Shown here: piece after piece, positions 6,428 to 9,904 of the stretch
Layout of the letters: each line of letters starts with the position of its first letter
Numbering within the stretch: the stretch's first letter is position 1
DNA from: Dehalococcoidia bacterium
Lineage (GTDB): Bacteria; Chloroflexota; Dehalococcoidia; Dehalococcoidales; RBG-16-60-22
Assembly (NCBI GenBank): GCA_030605045.1
Contig: JAUWBK010000025.1
Location: forward strand, 1-9,904
Length of the DNA stretch: 9,904 nucleotides
Reading direction: 5' to 3'
The notes under the pieces: model-generated
Database searches by the model: none
Told to the model about the DNA's origin: nothing
What the model saw: the letters and a program-made list of their open reading frames with translations, nothing else
Made by a program: the position numbers and the translations under genes

Positions 6428-6455
6428 ATTATAGTCCTATTTGTGTAATTGTCAA
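6428..6455 (-). promoter_or_regulatory. promoter of the LRR lipoprotein leader, both hexamers perfect
   Basis: On the minus strand TTGACA (6450-6455) and TATAAT (6428-6433) are both exact sigma70 consensus hexamers, with a 16-nt spacer. Predicted initiation is near 6421, about 130 nt before the lipoprotein ATG. Confidence 0.72.
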
Positions 6456-6502
6456 TACTCCCCAACTGCTATACACAGAAGAGAAGGGGAAGGGAGTGTT
6501 GA
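6452..6502. repeat. interrupted inverted repeat touching the lipoprotein -35 box
   Basis: TCAATACTCCC (6452-6462) and GGGAGTGTTGA (6492-6502) are reverse complements at 10 of 11 positions, 29 nt apart. The left arm overlaps the -35 hexamer at 6450-6455. It could be an operator for a dimeric regulator, or a 3' hairpin of the hppA transcript, although no T tract follows. Confidence 0.35.
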
Positions 6503-6538
6503 TATTGTATCTATTCCACCTTGTTCAGAATGAGTAAT

Positions 6539-8550
6539 TTAAAGAGGTACCAGCATGATGAAGACCGGCCCGAAAATGACGGCGACTTTACCCACCAGCT
6601 TAATCAGAATGTTCAGTGAAGGTCCGGCGGTATCCTTGAAGGGGTCACCACGGTATCGCCAATCACCGCTGCCTTGTGCGCGTCACTGCCTTTACCTCCC
6701 AGGTTGCCCGCCTCAATGAATTTTTTGGCATTATCCCAGGCACCACCAGCATTAGCCATCATTACGGCCATCAGGAATCCGGTCAGCAGTGCCCCAATCA
6801 ACAGTCCAGCGACTGCTTCCGGCCCCAGGGTAAAGCCGAGGACAAGAGGCACCGCCAGCACCAGTATCCCGGGGAGTAGCATTGACTTCAACGCCCTCTT
6901 GGTAGCGATATCAACGCAGCTTACGTAATCTGGCTTAGCCTCACCTTCCATCAGTCCCTTAATCTCGCGGAACTGCCTCCTGACTTCATTGACAATGGCG
7001 AAACTGCCAGCACCAACGCCTTTCATCGCCAGGGCGCTGAAGGCAAAGGTTAGCATGCCGCCAATGAGCACACCAGCAATCACGCCAACATTGGTCAGGC
7101 TAGCGATATCGATGTTGGCCACTTTAAAATAGGTGGCTAACCAGGCTAAGGAAGCTAAGGCAGCCGAGGCGATAGCAAAGCCTTTGCCCAAAGCCGCCGT
7201 GGTATTGCCTACCGAGTCCAGGGCTTCACAGCGTGCCCTCACTTCTTTACCCAAGCCGGCCATCTGGGCAATACCAGCCGAATTATCGGCTATCGGCCCG
7301 TAGCAGTCCATGGCTAACAACATCCCCAGGTTAATCAACATCCCCATTGAGGCGACAGCGATGCCCAGCAGCCCGCCGAAAATGTAAGCCAGCACCGTGG
7401 CGGTGGCGACAAGAAGGACAGGAATGACGGTGCTCATCAGACCGGTGGCAAAACCTTCAATAATGGTGACCGCAGCGCCGCTTTGCGCCGCGTTGGCTAT
7501 TTTCTTGGCTGGGCCGTGTTCTGCCGAAGTGAAATACTCCGTTGCCTGCGCAATCAAAAAACCAGCAATCAAGCCGGCGATTAGCGCCCAGAAAAGTCCC
7601 AACTCACCCACGTAAAACCGGATAATAAAGAAGCTAGCGATTATCATCAGGATATTACTGACGTATACCCCCTTATTCATGGCAGCATGTGCTTTGGCTA
7701 CCTGCTTTTCGAAGTCAGCCTCAACCTCTTTAGGCCTCACGGAGAGGGCACCGATAATCGAAACCACGATGCCGACGGCGCTAAGCAACAGCGGTAAAAG
7801 CATGCCTTTTGCCGTACCAAGGACAATTACCCCTAATACCATTGACGCGGCGATAGCGGAGACATAAGACTCGTACAGGTCAGACCCCATGCCGGCGACA
7901 TCGCCGACATTATCACCAACGTTGTCGGCAATTACGGCCGGGTTGCGGGGGTCATCTTCGGGAATGCCCTTTTCTATCTTACCCACCAGGTCGGCACCGA
8001 CATCGGCACTCTTGGTAAAGATACCACCGCCGGCCCTCAAAAATAGAGCTACCGAGGAGGCACCAAAGGCAAAGCCCAGCCAGACATGAGTGTCTTCCCA
8101 GATAAAGGCGATGATAGATAATCCCAACAAGCCTAAACCAACGACGCAAAAGCCCATCACCGCCCCACTGGAGAAGGCGATTTTCAGCCCTCTTGCCCAG
8201 CTACTGATAGCGGCATTAGCGGTTCTGGCGTTAGCCAAGGTGGCAATATTCATCCCCAACCAACCAGCAAGAGCCGAGGTGAAGGTGCCACAGAGATAGG
8301 CTATCGCTACAAAAGGTCTGGGTTCGATAAAAACGGCCAGGACGATAAATACTACGACGGTGAAGCCAGCCAGCGTGGTGAACTCACGGCGCAAGAAAGC
8401 CATCGCCCCCTGTCGGATGGCGTGAGAAATCTCTCTCATCTTCTCCGTGCCCGGGCTCTCGCGCAGTATAGTCGTTACCAGGTAACCAACGAAACCCAGA
8501 GCTAAAACTCCCGCCATCAGTATCAGTATTCGTAGTATCAATGGCTCCAT
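6539..8550 (-). CDS. hppA: membrane-bound ion-pumping pyrophosphatase, frameshifted near its 3' end
   Basis: This integral membrane pump couples pyrophosphate hydrolysis to H+ or Na+ export. The uninterrupted frame runs 6613-8550 (645 residues, many membrane helices). It has the catalytic block DVGADLVGKIEKG (183-195) with IPEDDPRNPAVIADNVGDNVGDVAG (196-220), DCYGPIADN (415-423) and GGAWDNAKK (602-610). GNTTAALGKG (448-457) has Ala where K+-independent enzymes have Lys, so this is the K+-dependent type. Whether it pumps H+ or Na+ is not decided by what I can see. After GDTV (634) the frame reads VTPSRIPPDLH and stops at 6613. One added base near 6648 restores the family ending GDPFKDTAGPSLNILIKL, continuing to a TAA at 6539-6541 and giving about 670 residues. 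The lost part includes conserved Asp and Lys of the active site. The ATG is preceded by GGGGGG at 7 nt. Promoter at 8661-8689. Confidence 0.93.
6647..6650 (-). other. apparent one-base deletion (frameshift) in hppA
   Basis: The minus strand reads GATACCGTGGTGACCCC, whereas GATACCGTGGGTGACCCC would keep the family sequence GDTVGDPFKDT in frame. One G of a GGG run appears to be missing (a C of the plus-strand run at 6648-6649). All 35 downstream codons fit the family in the restored frame, so the lesion is recent or a sequencing/assembly error. Confidence 0.85.
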
Positions 8551-8584
8551 AAATTAACCCCCCAAACTCTGCCTACTTCACAGT

Positions 8585-8615
8585 AAAAAGAAAGGCTGGT
8601 CTTTCAACCCACCTT
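8585..8615 (-). terminator. terminator-like hairpin in the hppA leader
   Basis: On the minus strand AAGGTGGGTTG (8605-8615) pairs with CAGCCTTTCTT (8588-8598) across a 6-nt loop, with one mismatch and a few G-U pairs, and TTT follows. It lies about 80 nt downstream of the translin-family stop, and also downstream of the predicted hppA promoter. It could therefore end the upstream operon or act as an attenuator of hppA. Confidence 0.4.
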
Positions 8616-8660
8616 CCTCATTGTTTCCCACATCGGACTTATTTGGTTCACTAGATTAGT

Positions 8661-8689
8661 AGTTTAGCGCATTTGCCAACGGAGGTCAA
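8661..8689 (-). promoter_or_regulatory. promoter of hppA
   Basis: The minus strand has TTGACC (8684-8689), a 17-nt spacer and TAAACT (8661-8666). Predicted initiation is near 8654, giving an hppA leader of about 100 nt. The -35 box begins only a few bases past the stop of the upstream gene. Confidence 0.55.
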
Positions 8690-8696
8690 TTAGAAT

Positions 8697-9338
8697 CTAG
8701 TCGATGTCGCCCTTGAACTTTTCTAATTTGTTCTCCAGGTCTTTCTGCCTCATGACCAAAGTCAGGTCACTGCGCGTTTTCTCCAGAACACCACGAACCA
8801 TATCGGTGGTGCGCCGCAAACCGCCGGTTATGGCATCGGGGAAGTCCATGGTAACCAAAACATTGTAGATATCATCCATCACTAATAATAGTTCCTCACT
8901 ACGAGACAGGTCACCACGTCTCATCCCATCAAGCAAATAACGCCGCAGCTCACCGACCGCTTCACCCAATCCATTTAAGTAAGCAGCGGCGGCAATACCT
9001 AGTTCACCCGGGTCAGGAAGTCGTTTCCCGGTTACCAGAGCGAGGAGAGTACTTCCCTCAGCAAATTCCTTTTGGGCATCCCGGATAAAGCCGGTATTGC
9101 TTAACTCACTATGAGCGGCAACGGCTTGCCCTGCCTCAGTAAGCAGGCTACGGGCTGACTTGAGCGATTCCGCAGCCTGGGCAAATTCCTGGCGGTGAAC
9201 GGCACGGATAGCTTGGCTGCAGCAACGAATGGCATCACGGCATAGTGGGAGTACCTTTTCTCTGGCGGCATCTTTAGTCGAAAAGTCCTGTCGTATTTGC
9301 TCCGCAATTGCGTCCAGGTTGTCCGTTAATTTACTCAC
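8697..9338 (-). CDS. translin/TRAX-family protein
   Basis: This 213-residue, mostly alpha-helical protein matches the prokaryotic branch of the translin family, known mainly from archaea and some Chloroflexota. Diagnostic stretches are DAQKEFAEGSTLLALV (87-102), YLNGLGEAVGELRR (120-133), MDDIYNVLVTMDFPDA (154-169) and GLRRTTDMVRGVLEKTRSDL (173-192). In eukaryotes translin and TRAX form the C3PO ribonuclease, and TRAX supplies the catalytic acids. Glu91 and Glu94 here match the paired glutamates of TRAX, and Glu126 takes the place of the third acid, usually Asp. It may thus be a nuclease or nucleic-acid-binding oligomer; activity is inferred only. The start is a GTG with AAGG 6 nt upstream. 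It overlaps the ThiD2-like gene by 8 nt (GTGAGTAA), so the two are translationally coupled. Confidence 0.85.
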   Translation of the reverse strand: MSKLTDNLDAIAEQIRQDFSTKDAAREKVLPLCRDAIRCCSQAIRAVHRQEFAQAAESLKSARSLLTEAGQAVAAHSELSNTGFIRDAQKEFAEGSTLLALVTGKRLPDPGELGIAAAAYLNGLGEAVGELRRYLLDGMRRGDLSRSEELLLVMDDIYNVLVTMDFPDAITGGLRRTTDMVRGVLEKTRSDLTLVMRQKDLENKLEKFKGDID

Positions 9339-9765
9339 TTTGTGCCTTACCCCGGCGCATCAGATTGGAAAATAACTCTTTTTCTATTGTGTAGAGATTG
9401 AACCGAGCCTGTTTGAATTTATCCGATTCGAGGGGTAAACCCGGATTTTTAGCCAGTTCTTCCATAACTCTCAGTGCTTCCTGTACTCGGCGGGCATTAG
9501 CCAATACCGTTTCCGGGATTTCTTTATATTTTTCCTCGCCAGACGCTTCAAGGTTAATGCCAACATCGGCTTCCGAGTTTCGCGCCTGGAGAAATTGTTG
9601 TTCAAGTGATAAATCGACTCTTACCATTTCGTGCCTCATATCCTTGAGCTGCTGGCTTAAGGCAGTATCATCAAGTAACAGGCGAGCAATTTCTTCGAGG
9701 ACGCGAAGTCCCTCACCAATACGATTTAGATTGGCATCAATAATGCGCAGTGTTTGATTTGACAT
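9331..9765 (-). CDS. stand-alone ThiD2-like domain protein (thiamine phosphate synthase N-terminal domain)
   Basis: With the ATG at 9763-9765 the product has 144 residues. It resembles the N-terminal (ThiD2-type) domain found fused ahead of ThiE in long bacterial thiamine phosphate synthases. The sequence shows LRIIDANLNRIGEGLRVLEE near the start, DMRHEMVRVDLSLEQ in the middle, then RNSEADVGINLEA and NARRVQEALRVMEELAK, ending where the ThiE barrel would begin. No ThiE barrel follows; the frame stops and the translin-family gene begins. The domain is tied to thiamine synthesis, but its exact reaction is not certain to me. The frame is open upstream to an ATG at 9864. That longer start would overlap the preceding gene and the promoter, while the ATG at 9765 has GGA 5 nt upstream and starts at the domain edge. 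An ATG three codons earlier (9774) is also possible. Confidence 0.8.
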   Translation of the reverse strand: MSNQTLRIIDANLNRIGEGLRVLEEIARLLLDDTALSQQLKDMRHEMVRVDLSLEQQFLQARNSEADVGINLEASGEEKYKEIPETVLANARRVQEALRVMEELAKNPGLPLESDKFKQARFNLYTIEKELFSNLMRRGKAQSE

Positions 9766-9788
9766 TTTTTCCATATCCAGGTGGGTTA

Positions 9789-9817
9789 ATTCTAGCATAG
9801 CCAGGTTGAGGGGTAAA
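9789..9817 (-). promoter_or_regulatory. probable promoter of the ThiD2-like / translin operon
   Basis: The minus strand has TTTACC (9812-9817), a 17-nt spacer and TAGAAT (9789-9794). Predicted initiation is near 9782, just upstream of the ATGs at 9774 and 9765. It lies between the stop of the cut-off upstream gene and the ThiD2-like start. Confidence 0.45.
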
Positions 9818-9829
9818 GCTAGATAACTC

Positions 9830-9904
9830 TCAAGCTTCGCCAACCGCATTTTCAATAAGCTCAATTCGTAGTGGCTTGTCTTTCTGGTCTATTTCCACCG
9901 CCAC
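9830..9904 (-). CDS. C-terminal 24 codons of an unidentified gene, cut by the right edge
   Basis: In the frame that enters from the right edge the minus strand codes for VAVEIDQKDKPLRIELIENA plus VGEA and stops with TGA at 9830-9832. The alternating charged and hydrophobic residues look like genuine protein. The stop is followed closely by a promoter and a new gene, as expected for a gene end. The fragment is too short to name. The same DNA in another frame forms the artificial N-terminal extension of the ThiD2-like gene. Confidence 0.5.
   Translation of the reverse strand: MAVEIDQKDKPLRIELIENAVGEA

Noticed and set aside
6674..8299. Several plus-strand frames of 60-85 codons opposite hppA
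   Set aside because: They are Ala/Pro/Ser-rich antisense readings of a strongly conserved membrane protein gene, without ribosome binding sites.
9766..9864. N-terminal extension of the ThiD2-like protein to the ATG at 9864
   Set aside because: The extension overlaps the end of the upstream gene and a TTTACC-N17-TAGAAT promoter, and the domain begins right after the ATG at 9765.

Overview
This 9.9 kb window is ordinary bacterial chromosome, dense with short operons that mostly run leftward (minus strand). The gene set suggests a Chloroflexota genome, probably Dehalococcoidia or a relative. The supporting features are a K+-dependent-type membrane pyrophosphatase, a translin-family protein of the archaeal/Chloroflexota type, a ThiD2-like thiamine domain protein, and a lipoprotein with a Pro/Ala linker and a short leucine-rich-repeat tail. 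This taxonomic guess rests on protein style only. No rRNA, tRNA, CRISPR array or insertion sequence was seen.

Layout, left to right. Positions 1-90 hold a good sigma70-type promoter firing out of the left edge. Positions 100-596 hold a rhodanese-like lipoprotein gene (minus) ended by a hairpin terminator. Positions 717-4296 are a compact minus-strand operon: ribF (FMN/FAD synthesis), tyrS, a class V PLP aminotransferase and a small RRM RNA-binding protein, with gaps of 2, 18 and 20 nt. It is driven by a promoter at 4412-4440. Back to back with that promoter is a consensus plus-strand promoter (4471-4499) for an AT-rich orphan gene encoding an 85-residue protein with two membrane helices. A second plus-strand promoter (4913-4941) drives a GloB-like metallo-beta-lactamase-fold hydrolase, whose true start is a GTG at 5003.

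Convergent to it lies the LRR lipoprotein gene (5710-6288, minus). Its leader begins at a promoter with both hexamers perfect and contains a strong terminator-like hairpin before the ribosome binding site, which suggests attenuation or a small RNA. Upstream is hppA (6539-8550, minus). An apparent single-base loss near 6648 throws its last ~35 residues out of frame. hppA has its own promoter (8661-8689) and another terminator-like hairpin in its leader. The right end holds a two-gene operon, a ThiD2-like protein and a translin-family protein overlapping by 8 nt, with a promoter in front. The last 24 codons of an unidentified gene are cut by the right edge.

The most notable points are the hppA frameshift, the two promoter-hairpin-gene leaders, the AT-rich two-helix orphan with a consensus promoter, and the bacterial translin/TRAX-like protein that keeps the TRAX acidic residues. 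I did not find a clearly new multi-gene system.
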